Of a stretch of 64,000 bases of DNA, positions 50,991 through 60,502 are shown in pieces. Made by a program: the position numbers and the translations under genes. The stretch is from Tetramitus jugosus (lineage: Eukaryota > Heterolobosea > Eutetramitea > Acrasida > Vahlkampfiidae), in the NCBI GenBank assembly GCA_937625935.1, contig OW569348.1:62001-126000 (forward strand), given 5' to 3'. Every line of letters begins with the position of its first letter. The first letter of the stretch is position 1. Below the pieces are notes generated by a model, which was not told the DNA's origin, searched no databases, and saw nothing but the letters and a program-made list of their open reading frames with translations.

Positions 50991-53195
50991 ATGAATCATA
51001 GTTTCCAACAATCAGGCCAACAACTCATTGGAAATGCAGCCAATGGACTGAAATCCTTCTCCATTCAAGTCAAGTTTCCTACTCCTTTTGAAGTAGAACC
51101 TATTGTCCATGTGACAATGTGTGGTGATGGTTTCTTTGATGATGCTTGTGTAACGACTGTGCACTCCAGTGACAAGAATGGATTCTCAGTTTCGATTACA
51201 AGAGTCTTTGATGAAATTCAAAGTGTTCATTGGACACAGGACTTGAGTATATTCTGGATTGCAAGAGCTATGGATGAGATGAATGGACGTATGATGTTCT
51301 GCGATGTCGAAGAGAATGAGGAAACTGTGCTTCTTGAGATACCTATCGAATCAAATCTCTATGCCGAGCATGAATCTCTACCCCGAGTAATGGTATCTCC
51401 CTATGCTAGGAATGAATTTGAGGTCCCTTACGCTGTGTTGCAAGTGAGAGAGATTCGACGTGATAGAATTATAGTGTCCACTAGGCTCTTACAGTGTCCT
51501 CAAAAGAACTTTGAGATCAATTATAGCTTCTTTCACCACAATCAACCAACCATTAAAGGAAAGTCCAACATTGTCCTCCTAGGGGATGTAGTTACGGAGA
51601 ACGAGATCACTAAGAGAACGGTGAGATTTTCCACTGCTTTCCCAGTTCCTCCTCATATCATCGCAATTCCAGTTTGTGATCCCCACTATCTATCTAGCCA
51701 GATTGTTGTTGTTAATGTTCAGAATGTGACGCCATCCTCGTTTACAGTAATTATTAGAAAGATGCAGAGATCGGAGTCAAACCACAAGTTATATCTACAC
51801 TACTACGCACAGATTCCACTCGAATATGAGAATGCCATTGATACTTCAGAACTGTTCACATCGATTACCAGCTCGTGGAGTCGCCCAAGTCTTGCTATTC
51901 GAACCATTTCACCTTCCAAGAATTCATTGTTGCAAGAACAATCAACAGCATCTTTCGCTCTCGATTCATCAGAAATTGAAAATTCGAAGATGTTAGAAGA
52001 ATTGGGAATCTTTCTGGAAGATCAAAACATCCCAGATGTTGAGATCAACCTTGGAGAGGATCATGAGGGAGTGGAGAAAAATAGAGAAGAAACGGCTACC
52101 TTCAATGATATCACTCTTCAAGAGGTCATTCATTCTCCCATTATTCGAGAGTTAGAGTACTATCCCTCCCCAATTAGCAATCAGGTGACCTACAAATATG
52201 TGACTACTACCGTCACAACACTCCCACCAACAAAAGAGATAGATTTTGTAAATGGGACGTTAAACTTAGAAGTCGCTCTCTCCGAAACTTGCGAACCTGA
52301 TGAATGTGTGGAATCAACAACACAAGATGAAAGACAAGAAGAGAATGACAACCAAAATTTTAGAAAATTGATTGATACCATTGCTGAAGGAAACGCACCA
52401 CAAGTGTCGAGAATAGTTGAGCTTTCAGATATGAAAGAGATCCTAGCAGACGAATATACTCCTGAACATCCAACGCCTTCCAACGATACTTCAGAAACTT
52501 ATGATTCTTTTCAGAATCATACGTCATCTCTTGAAGAGACTACAGTCCCTAATCAAACAACTCCTGTGAAAAGCTCCCGGAATTCTAGCCTCTTCTCCTC
52601 ACCTAGATCCGAAGAGAGGCGTTGTAGACACGTCGATCTGATATTTTCATCACCCAGAGGAACCCCAAGCGGAACACCACCAATTAGTTCTCCAGTCAGA
52701 TCAATTATTACTCGATTAAGAGCTGAAACCTTCGGTTCTAATCAGGTAGAGATAGTGAGAGAGTACATGGGCAGTAACATAATTCTCTTAACTGGAACAC
52801 GAATGATAGATATCCTTCAAGCAATATCTCTGGAGAGTAATCGATTCTTAATCCTCGGTATAATCATTGATTCGAACAACTACCTAATTGATGGTTTTGA
52901 TATTACCCGAATTCTGAAACTCTTCGTGCTTGCATCAAGGAAGAGAGAGGTGTTGAACAAGATCTTTTCAAATTCCAAGATTACACCAACAAGATTGAAC
53001 TGTGGCTCATCAGTTACACAAATTCTCCAGCAAATACCACTAGAATCTCATAAACTGGAAGTTCTACAGTTGATGGCTGACTGTGTTTCCGAAAAAACGA
53101 ACTTGTCCTTGAGTGGAATATATTCACAATTCACTATCAAGGCAAATGCATTGAAAGCTCAGATAATTCTTGAAAGGAAAGATTTTGAACTCTAG
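50991..53195 (+). CDS. H-type-lectin-like protein with DUF4476-like C-terminus
   Basis: This is a 734-residue intronless protein with ATG 50991. Two H-type lectin-like beta units are visible: residues ~20-85 (IQVKFPTPFEVEPIVHVTMC, GFSVSITRVFDEI, IFWIARA) and ~205-290 (VRFSTAFPVPPHIIAIPVCD, SSFTVIIRKM, LYLHYYAQIP). The middle (~300-580) is acidic, Ser/Thr-rich and probably disordered. The C-terminal ~150 residues show two repeats of a helical pattern (MIDILQAISLESNRFLILGI; VTQILQQIPLESHKLEVLQL), resembling DUF4476. There is no signal peptide, so a secreted lectin is unlikely unless by an unusual route. Confidence 0.65.
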   Translation: MNHSFQQSGQQLIGNAANGLKSFSIQVKFPTPFEVEPIVHVTMCGDGFFDDACVTTVHSSDKNGFSVSITRVFDEIQSVHWTQDLSIFWIARAMDEMNGRMMFCDVEENEETVLLEIPIESNLYAEHESLPRVMVSPYARNEFEVPYAVLQVREIRRDRIIVSTRLLQCPQKNFEINYSFFHHNQPTIKGKSNIVLLGDVVTENEITKRTVRFSTAFPVPPHIIAIPVCDPHYLSSQIVVVNVQNVTPSSFTVIIRKMQRSESNHKLYLHYYAQIPLEYENAIDTSELFTSITSSWSRPSLAIRTISPSKNSLLQEQSTASFALDSSEIENSKMLEELGIFLEDQNIPDVEINLGEDHEGVEKNREETATFNDITLQEVIHSPIIRELEYYPSPISNQVTYKYVTTTVTTLPPTKEIDFVNGTLNLEVALSETCEPDECVESTTQDERQEENDNQNFRKLIDTIAEGNAPQVSRIVELSDMKEILADEYTPEHPTPSNDTSETYDSFQNHTSSLEETTVPNQTTPVKSSRNSSLFSSPRSEERRCRHVDLIFSSPRGTPSGTPPISSPVRSIITRLRAETFGSNQVEIVREYMGSNIILLTGTRMIDILQAISLESNRFLILGIIIDSNNYLIDGFDITRILKLFVLASRKREVLNKIFSNSKITPTRLNCGSSVTQILQQIPLESHKLEVLQLMADCVSEKTNLSLSGIYSQFTIKANALKAQIILERKDFEL

Positions 53196-53587
53196 AACCT
53201 TCAATCAACCAGGTATTCCTTCAAAACTAATTCAATAAAAACCTGCAGGATCGAAAAACACAGAAATATCTAAAACCAAGAAAAGACAAAAACCAGTTAT
53301 GAGATGATGGGAATGTAGTGTCTTGAGCATAGAAAAAATATTCTTCCTTGCTCCATACTCTTCATTTCTGTCATCTCCTAACTTCACACATGTCGTTCCC
53401 ATTAACCCTGAATCAACCAAAAAGGTAAATTGCATCGCAGGCCAAAAGATAGTTTTCTCTCGTCAATCGGCCAATTCTCCTCTTGACACTTGACACCCGG
53501 CGACATTCACAAACTCCAACAAAAAAAACAAGAGAAGAACTCTGACTCGACAACACAAGCAACAAACAAGTAATCAACATCATCAAC
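53196..53587. other. Intergenic, 392 bp, upstream of G-alpha
   Basis: It contains an AATAAA at 53234-53239 for the upstream gene, a minus-strand 67-codon ORF (53232-53435, separate entry), and an A/C-rich leader before the G-alpha ATG. Confidence 0.45.
53232..53435 (-). CDS. Possible small membrane protein, 67 aa
   Basis: ATG 53433-53435 opens 67 codons to TGA 53232-53234. It has a hydrophilic middle (KLGDDRNEEYGARKNIF) and a hydrophobic C-terminal segment (LITGFCLFLVLDISVFF) that could be a tail anchor. I recognise no family. An ORF this short could be chance. Confidence 0.3.
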   Translation of the reverse strand: MQFTFLVDSGLMGTTCVKLGDDRNEEYGARKNIFSMLKTLHSHHLITGFCLFLVLDISVFFDPAGFY

Positions 53588-55236
53588 ATGGGCTGTGGAC
53601 CAAGCAAGAGTGGAGACGGAAATGACTCGGGTAACAACCCAAACAACAACAATACCTCCAACAGCAACAATTCAAATAACAACAACAATAACAACAGTAG
53701 CAGTAGCAACAACAACAATAGTAGTGAAAATGAGGACAGTATGATAACAACAAACAAGGCAAATGGAAAGAAGGTTGTAAAAGTGTTGCTACTGGGTTCG
53801 GGAGACACTGGTAAAAGGTAAGCATCCACACATGATGAAAGAAGTTGGACAAACAACATTCGGGTGGTCGTGGTCCACCACTCTCTCTTTTTTTTTTTAT
53901 TCTTCTGCTTCTATTCGAATCAGATGTAGTGATTGATGACTGACACATTTGATGATGGCTTTTTTCGACAAAAAACAACAAACAACAACATCGTACGCCT
54001 CAATGTTGTTGTTCTCTTACTCTCTCTCTCTGAACGCAATAATAACAATCATAATAATAATAATAATAATAATAACAACAACAAACAACCCATAACATCA
54101 AAAACATAATCATAATAACATAACAGTACATGTTTCAAACAAATGAACATTATTCACAACGAGGGTTTCGATGAAAAGATCATCTCTGATTACAAGGACG
54201 CTGTTCGTGCCAGTGCACTCAAGGCAATGAAGTCACTCATTACGGCATGTCAGGACTTTGAATACCCCATTGATGAGAATTTGATATCGGCTGCAGAGAC
54301 GTTGGACGACTTGGGTGAAGAAGTCTATCTCAAGATTAACAAAGTGTGGAACACACAAATTGCACAGCACATCAAGACACTGTGGACAGATGAGTCCATT
54401 CGTAAGGCCTACGAGAGAAATAATGAATTTCAGGTATGTGTGTGTTTGTGTGATGATGATGATGATGATGACGATGGTTTTTATTTGTAGTTGTTGTTAC
54501 CTGGCGTTATTTTGTTGTTGTATGTTGCTACAACATGACGGTTATCATGGAAACAGAGCTCTGACACTTATTTTTTTTGGCGCCAAAAAATGAATTACAG
54601 TTGATTGAAAATGCAAAGTACTATTTTGAGCACATTGATCGTATCAGTGAAGAGGGATACAGGCCAACACCTGTCGATATTCTCTCCACGAGAACAAAGA
54701 CGGTTGGTGTCGTCGAAAAGAACATTACCATTGATGATCAATTGGAGTTTAAGCTCATTGATGTCGGTGGTCAGAGAAGTGAGAGAAGAAAGTGGTTCTC
54801 ACTGTTCAAGGGCATCACACTGGTTGTCTTCTTGGCTGCTGCCTCTGATTTTAACAAGTTGTGCTATGAGGATGACGAGACCAATCGAATGCTCGAAAAC
54901 TATACACTGTTCAAGGAAATTGTGAACAATCCATTGTTTGCTCAGACTCCGTTTGTCATTCTGTTCAACAAGATGGACATTTTCAAGGAGAAGCTACAGG
55001 CAGGTCAAAAGATTTCAGCAGCGTTCAGCGATTATGATGGATCGCAGAACACGGATGAAGCCATTGATTTCATCAAGGAAAAGTACAAGCATGCAAGAAG
55101 CAACTTTGTGCGAGTGGATTGCTTTGAGACAATGGCAACTGATACAGAAGAGTTGAGCAAGGTGTTTGATGAGATTAAGACGATCATTGCTGGCCTAATT
55201 ACTGCTTATGAAGCTAAAACGAACCAAACGCAATAG
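53588..55236 (+). CDS. Heterotrimeric G-protein alpha subunit
   Basis: There are three exons: 53588-53817, 54127-54433 and 54601-55236 (introns 309 and 167 nt), giving 390 residues. The N-terminal MGCGPSKS fits N-myristoylation on Gly2 and palmitoylation on Cys3. An Asn/Ser run (~16-46) is inserted before the P-loop. The P-loop is GSGDTGKST (70-78) instead of the usual GAGESGKST, split by intron 1. Switch I is RTKTVG (Arg210, Thr213). DVGGQRSER holds catalytic Gln237. NKMD gives guanine specificity, and the TCAT motif reads TMAT. The tail is TNQTQ with no Cys, so it is not a pertussis-toxin substrate. It acts at the plasma membrane with G-beta-gamma and receptors. Confidence 0.95.
54020..54075. 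repeat. CT-dinucleotide run and (ATA)8 microsatellite in G-alpha intron 1
   Basis: CTCTCTCTCTCT occupies 54020-54031 and an (ATA)8 run occupies 54051-54075, followed by AAC repeats. Both lie in the 309-nt intron, the longest in the window. They are probably slippage products and would be useful polymorphic markers. Confidence 0.8.
54573..54590. promoter_or_regulatory. 18-bp perfect palindrome with two E2F-like half sites, in an intron
   Basis: TTTTTTGGCGCCAAAAAA is a perfect palindrome ending 10 bp before the acceptor of G-alpha intron 2. It holds a TTTGGCGC on each strand. It could bind E2F/DP, or act only as the U-rich tract before the 3' splice site. Confidence 0.4.
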
Positions 55237-55315
55237 GTTTTCGATCAATAGAGAGTGAGTTGTAGTTTATTTAATGCTTCTTGTTCTTGTTGTTGGTGTC
55301 GTTGTGTAAATGTGT

Positions 55316-55993
55316 TCATGTTTTGGGGATAGTGTCCAGGAAGAGTCCTTCACAGTTCGGAACAAGTGTTTTCATCAGATATACAATCAGTTGTTCAAAT
55401 CCCTCGCCAGTGTATGAACTGCATGTTAACAGTTTCAGTTTCGACCTGTTGTGAAGAGTATCTGAATTGATGAGATCGTCCCATCGCGTGGTTCTTAAGA
55501 AATCACCCACTGGAAAACAACAGGGAGCGTCCACCTTGTTCAACAACACCAAAATATATTTATCATCCCTTTGCATTCGATTGATTAAGTTCAACAATTC
55601 AATGCAAGATGCTGCCAGTTGAGACTTACTGGACATATCAACTACGTAAATGACCATTCGACAATCATTTGTATACTTGTGCCACCCAAGCAACATTCCT
55701 CCTCCAACTTCACGAATACGGATAGAGATAGGTGCCATTTTCTTGGGATACCTCGCAACTTGATCCCTATTGAGCAATGTGGGGCTGAGTATTGAGGCCA
55801 ATACTTGAGTACTGATGTTGATATCGTCCAAGTTGACACCAAAGGACGGAATCAAATCAAAATGATTCTTAGAAATGTCATTTCCTTTCACAAAGCTTTG
55901 TAGTTGTTTGACCAGAAAGGATTTCCCGGTGCTCTGTAAACCTAGTAAAACTATATCACAGCCATGTTGATTGTGTACTTGATTCTTGGACAT
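55316..55993 (-). CDS. ARL16: ARL16-like small GTPase
   Basis: This is a 225-residue intronless protein with ATG 55991-55993. The P-loop is GLQSTGKS (18-25). Switch I reads PSFGVNLDDI, as in ARL16 PTVGTNLTDI. Switch II is REVGGGMLLGWHKYTNDCRM, close to ARL16 RELGGCMGPIWSSYYGNCR, with Gly in place of the catalytic Gln. SKSQLAASCIELLNLI and NKVD follow. There is no N-terminal myristoylation Gly (MSKNQ), as in ARL16. A ~25-residue insertion lies between switch I and switch II. Human ARL16 affects ciliary traffic. It converges on G-alpha (79 bp). Confidence 0.85.
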   Translation of the reverse strand: MSKNQVHNQHGCDIVLLGLQSTGKSFLVKQLQSFVKGNDISKNHFDLIPSFGVNLDDINISTQVLASILSPTLLNRDQVARYPKKMAPISIRIREVGGGMLLGWHKYTNDCRMVIYVVDMSSKSQLAASCIELLNLINRMQRDDKYILVLLNKVDAPCCFPVGDFLRTTRWDDLINSDTLHNRSKLKLLTCSSYTGEGFEQLIVYLMKTLVPNCEGLFLDTIPKT

Positions 55994-56099
55994 TCACATA
56001 CACATGAAACACAGGAAGAAAAAAGTGTCTTCTCGACTACGAATTGTGCTTTATTTGTAGGGGTTTTTGCTGCAGTAGTTGGTGACTACGCGATACTCA

Positions 56100-57341
56100 T
56101 CAATACTCCAACAATTTCATCTGTTTGGCCGCCACGACACGATGTAGCTCATCGTGTTCTATTTCCTTATCATTCCAGTAACAGGAGAAGACGACCTTGA
56201 TGTCATGAGTGTTCTCCTTTCGATCGACCGGAACCTTTAGAGCTTCCTGGACAACGGTATCCCAAGAGGGAGTTTTTGCCAACAATTGAGCATCGAGATT
56301 AGATTTGCTGTAATCAATTTCTGGTGCTTTGACTGCAATGAATGACATTATGAAAGATCTCCACAGATGCAAGAGACTCTTTCTCTTGTCTTCAACAGAT
56401 TCCAACTGATCGAATATCTGTTGGAATGCTCTCGTGCCTGTTACACAGTGCAACACAAAAAAGTTCATTCCAGAGCCTGCATAGACTCTCAAGATTTGCT
56501 TCCAGATACTGTACAACTGTTTCTTCAAGTCCTCTTCACTCCATTCACCGGTTAGCAATGGAAGATTGTCATACTCTGCAATCAAATCCCTGCAGTGTTG
56601 TTCAATGTGACGAACACGACCAAGGAATCTGCTGTTTTGAAACCTTTGGTCGTTCAACACATCTTGAACTCTTTGTTCCCCTCTCAATCGATCCAATACT
56701 TGGTGAAGATCCCAATCATTGACGTTGATACTATTCCGATCCTTCTCTCTCTGAATGGCCAATGGTGCCTTCATGGGTTGATACACACTGGCTAGGAAGG
56801 CCAATCCTTCAACGACACACGACTCATTCATCACTTCCAATCCATAGCCCAACTGAATCATACCATGGAAAGCATGTTCAATAATACCGTCCATCATCTC
56901 TGGAAAGAACTTGGAGACGATAGCTTTGCAAACAGCCTTGTTCAATTCGTCTCTTCTGTCAAGTTGAGTGTGCTTCTTCTTGACATCTTCCTTGATGCCT
57001 TTCCATTCATTCTGGAAGAACAGTTTCAAATCTGTAAAATTTTCCTTATTGCCACAGAGAGTCTTCCACTTGAAACTGTGATCATTCATCTCCTGCAGTG
57101 TCACAGAGTAGTGAGGTGCATGTGTGGGTTGCAGTGCACTCTGAGCACAACAATTGTCATAGAATTGTTGAAGTCGATCACTGGAGGCACCGAGTTTGTA
57201 GAGAGCAATGAGACCGTGGCTGATATGGTTGGCCTTGAATCCGTCATAGATGATGTGCCAAACAGATGTATTGTTTCTGAGCAATTCTTCAAGCATCAGG
57301 GTAGCTTCCCTATCTGGAGTAAAACTCTTTTCTTTTTCCAT
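56100..57341 (-). CDS. Questin-oxidase-like (AflY/DUF4243) protein
   Basis: This is a 413-residue intronless protein with ATG 57339-57341. The family marks are near the N-terminus: an IYDGFKANHISHGLIALYKL motif, then LGASSDRLQQFYDN. Others are ELNKAVCKAIVSKFFPEMMD, AFHGMIQLGYGLEVMNES and NFFVLHCVTGTRAFQQIF. In fungi the family includes questin oxidase and AflY, which cleave anthraquinone-type rings. The protist substrate is unknown, and no polyketide cluster is nearby. Confidence 0.8.
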   Translation of the reverse strand: MEKEKSFTPDREATLMLEELLRNNTSVWHIIYDGFKANHISHGLIALYKLGASSDRLQQFYDNCCAQSALQPTHAPHYSVTLQEMNDHSFKWKTLCGNKENFTDLKLFFQNEWKGIKEDVKKKHTQLDRRDELNKAVCKAIVSKFFPEMMDGIIEHAFHGMIQLGYGLEVMNESCVVEGLAFLASVYQPMKAPLAIQREKDRNSINVNDWDLHQVLDRLRGEQRVQDVLNDQRFQNSRFLGRVRHIEQHCRDLIAEYDNLPLLTGEWSEEDLKKQLYSIWKQILRVYAGSGMNFFVLHCVTGTRAFQQIFDQLESVEDKRKSLLHLWRSFIMSFIAVKAPEIDYSKSNLDAQLLAKTPSWDTVVQEALKVPVDRKENTHDIKVVFSCYWNDKEIEHDELHRVVAAKQMKLLEY

Positions 57342-57511
57342 TGCACTTGTTGTATTACTTCTTGTTCTTGTTGCTGGTTACTACTTTGTAAGTCTTCAAT
57401 CTTCCGGGGTAGTCTTTGAACGTGATCATTAAAACGTAACCACAATCAGATCAACTCATTTTTATACAACGAGTCTATTTTTGTTCATTTGATCTAAATG
57501 GAAGATTGTTT

Positions 57512-59960
57512 TTACCATTCCTTATACTCTACAACTGAACAATCTGGAGCCGAAATGGAGAATCCTAGGTATTTGGGTGGCACCATGCGACCTTGCTCGA
57601 GTCGCTGTTTTGTCATTGCCAAAAAGTAAGAAGCCCGCTCTTCGGTGGCTTGCTTGTCCAGATATTGATTGAACATCTCGACAGCCTTCTCCAAGTTCTT
57701 ATCAGAGAGAAGCAGTTTGACGCCTATTATCATTGATTCATACAGTTCGTTGCTTTGTTTTTGCTCCATCTCGTACATCCACTCATCAGATTGAAGGTCT
57801 TTGCTTCTGAGCAATTCATAGGCAATGATTGGCGCGGACTGTGGCTCATAGTTTACAATATCAATTGGACGGTACACGTAAGAATGGTAGATAGCAGACT
57901 CGGGTATTGAAGTATCAAACAAAACTCCACAACCCGTTGTCTTTGCGTACAATTGTAATTTCTTTGCTCGACTCTTACACTCGCCCAGAATTGAATAAAT
58001 TCTTTGGTTCTTCGTACCAGTGATCCCAACTTGAGCAGGTCCACTCGAAATTCCAATGCTCACCTTTGCATTTTCATCCACATCTCGAAGAGATTTCAGT
58101 AAAATTAATGCCGTCTTACATGCTTTTGAATGGTGATCAATGCAGTGGATAGTGGTGTTCCAAGACAGGATGTACTTGAAAGGATCAATGACCTGCATGT
58201 TTCCTCGACCAATGAAAGCAGAATTGCTCACCCTATCCAAATAGGAGGAACAAATGTTGGACGAGATATCTTCATCTCTATGACCATCAATCTCAATGGA
58301 CAGTACAGTAATTAGCTTCGATGAGAGTCCCATGTCGAACTTGTGTTTCTTTTTCTCTATTGATCCTACAGATGGATCACTGGAGTAATCGGTGACCTTG
58401 TTGCTTCTCTTTTGGTGAGATCTAGCAGTTGTGGAGTCAGTTTTATCGTCCTCTGCCTCTTCTCTTTCATCTTGATCCTTGCCAGGAAATAGAACTGACG
58501 CAGGAAGGTACATTTTATATTCTTTGAGCCACCTCACCATATCGTTAAAGGTACTGTATATGTGGTATAGTTCGAATACAGGAGAACTGAGCGCTTTCAC
58601 ACCCTCAAAATCCATCTCGGCAATTTTCTCGAACTCTCTCTTCAGGGTAATGAAAGGAATAGATAAGACATACCCACTTACGACACTCAACGTTATAGAC
58701 AACACCACGAGAAAGAGAGCAATTCCCAAGATGATAAATGTTGATTGATACATGCTCCACATGACATCTCTAACACTCACTACTAGAATCAGAGTCCACC
58801 TTATATTATCGAATCGAAAGGGAGTAATTGATACTACCAATCTCTTCCCGTCTACGTCAATGAGGCCAACCACCTCTTTGTTAATTGCAAGAGATCCACC
58901 AAGAAACTCCCTGATTTTGGTTGTGATAATTCCTACTCTCCCATCTTTAATGTCATACACTTTAACCCTTGAAGTAGAACTAACGATTTCATCAGATATA
59001 TAAGAAGAAGCAATCAGGTTTCCATTCTCTTCAGCAATAGTGATAAATCCGGATCCTGGAAGTTCCAAACGACTGAGAAAACCATTAAAATTTCTGAGTG
59101 ATGAATTGATTTTGGCAACTCCAATCCTCGTTCGAGTTCCATTCGTCATTCCATAAATTGGTTTGATGTAGTAAATAGATAAAAATTCTAATCACTTCAT
59201 TAGTACTTTAGGAATAACAACCAAACAAAGAGAAAAGTTACTTCATACCTGATTGAAGGGTCATATACACTTTTCCCCAAAGTCCTTCCTCTCCTTCAAT
59301 AGTCATACCGACTTGATACCAATCTCTGGAAAGGACATTATAATTAGGAAGCACTCGAACTGGCAAAGAGCTGTTGTATGTTCCCCTCTCAGGATCCGAG
59401 ACAGAATAAAAGTGCAGGTCAGGATCTCCCTCCAGTTGTTCATAAATTAGGTAGCTTATGGTTCCATTAGGATTCTCTGTTCTTTCAGTTCCATAGTAAA
59501 TAGATCGGGTTCCATTATCAGCAAATGCTACTGTACCCAGTGTTCTTTCAAATATTTTTGTTTTACCAAACAACACTGTCTGTACGTTGTCTGGGTTGAT
59601 TACCTCATTGTCCCAACCAAACAGTATTTCATTTACACAAACCCTATCGATATGCAATCTCTCTTGTACATATTCAGTTACACGATCCGTGTGACCTGAG
59701 AGCAAAAGAGCAGAAGTTTTGGCAATACTGGCTCGGCCAGAGAGAAACGAAGTTAACCAAATAAAGAAGCAAGCAAACACTACTTGCGTAAGGACAAGCG
59801 ATACGACAATGATCCGAATGGATAAGAATGAAGAAAGACACTTGTAAAAGCGATCACGTCGCGCATTATTTTCACCATTCTGAATGTCTTGCACATCTTC
59901 TTGAACCTTTGGAGTCGATTGAAGCACATCAACCTTCTCAGTGCGCTTTATCAACTTCAT
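57512..59960 (-). CDS. Cache-HAMP-like membrane receptor with degenerate class III cyclase domain
   Basis: Exon 1 is 59960-59249 and exon 2 is 59187-57512 (intron 61 nt), giving 795 residues. A first membrane helix (~48-72) is followed by a ~300-residue extracellular region of dCache type (LSRDWYQVGMTIEGEEGLWG; SIYYIKPIYG; GSGFITIAEENGNLIASSYI). A second helix (~383-412) is followed by a HAMP-like turn (LSIPFITLKREFEKIAEMDF). The cytosolic part has a cyclase fold: LITVLSIEIDGH, VSIGISSGPAQVGITGTKN and YSILGECKSRAKKLQ. Metal-binding Asp residues are not conserved (Glu at the first; no GD at the second), so it is probably inactive. A C-terminal TPR-like helix pair follows. Confidence 0.75.
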
Positions 59961-60502
59961 AATAATCTATGCCTTTTCTTTTGAGTCCTTTCGAAATCTC
60001 TGTTAAACACTGTGAACGTTAAAACTCCTGAGTGTAGGGTTGTGCCGGTACAGTCTCGACCGTCCATCTTGCGAGATTGAAGGATCATTGGCTATCCTTT
60101 GCCCGATTGCACTCTTCGTGCTTTGAGAAGAAGCTAAAGTTATCTGTTTTTGAATAAGGAAGTGACTTTTATGTGTCGGACATTCCAATTTCGCTCGTTT
60201 AGCAGGGCAAATATCATCGCTGTGCACTTCTTGGGGTCTCATCCTTTTTTCTGTAGATTGAGTAGCGCTCGTTCAACCAGAATCGGAAAAAATATCTTGA
60301 TTTGAACGGGTAGTGGATTTCGTCACTGCATAACAGTAGTCGTACGGTGCTTGGGTTGCTGGTGGTGTCATGCTGCAGTGTCGTGTGTTTGTCCAATGGG
60401 GTAGCTTTTTTTGGTATTCTGTATGAATCTTTTTTCACAAAAGAATTGCATCACAGAAGCAAGACAAAACAACAACCATGGAGAGGATTCGCTCAACAAC
60501 CC
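59961..60502. other. Intergenic, 542 bp
   Basis: This is the longest gap in the window. It holds a 79-codon minus-strand ATG ORF (60003-60242, separate entry), the promoter of the Cache receptor and the 3' flank of the sirtuin. Other open frames here lack ATG starts. Confidence 0.45.
60003..60242 (-). CDS. Possible small protein, 79 aa
   Basis: ATG 60240-60242 opens 79 codons to TAA 60003-60005. The composition is hydrophilic and non-repetitive (MRPQEVHSDDICPAKRAKLE ... DGRSRLYRHNPTLRSFNV), with a basic PAKRAKL that could be a nuclear signal. There is 42 bp between its stop and the start of the Cache receptor. No family is recognised. It may be a small gene or an upstream ORF. Confidence 0.4.
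   Translation of the reverse strand: MRPQEVHSDDICPAKRAKLECPTHKSHFLIQKQITLASSQSTKSAIGQRIANDPSISQDGRSRLYRHNPTLRSFNVHSV

Noticed and set aside
53413-53981. Long minus-strand frames rich in Leu or Cys/Tyr opposite G-alpha exon 1
   Set aside because: They are the reverse reading of the Asn/Ser AAC/AGC repeats of G-alpha exon 1, whose frame continues correctly through its introns.
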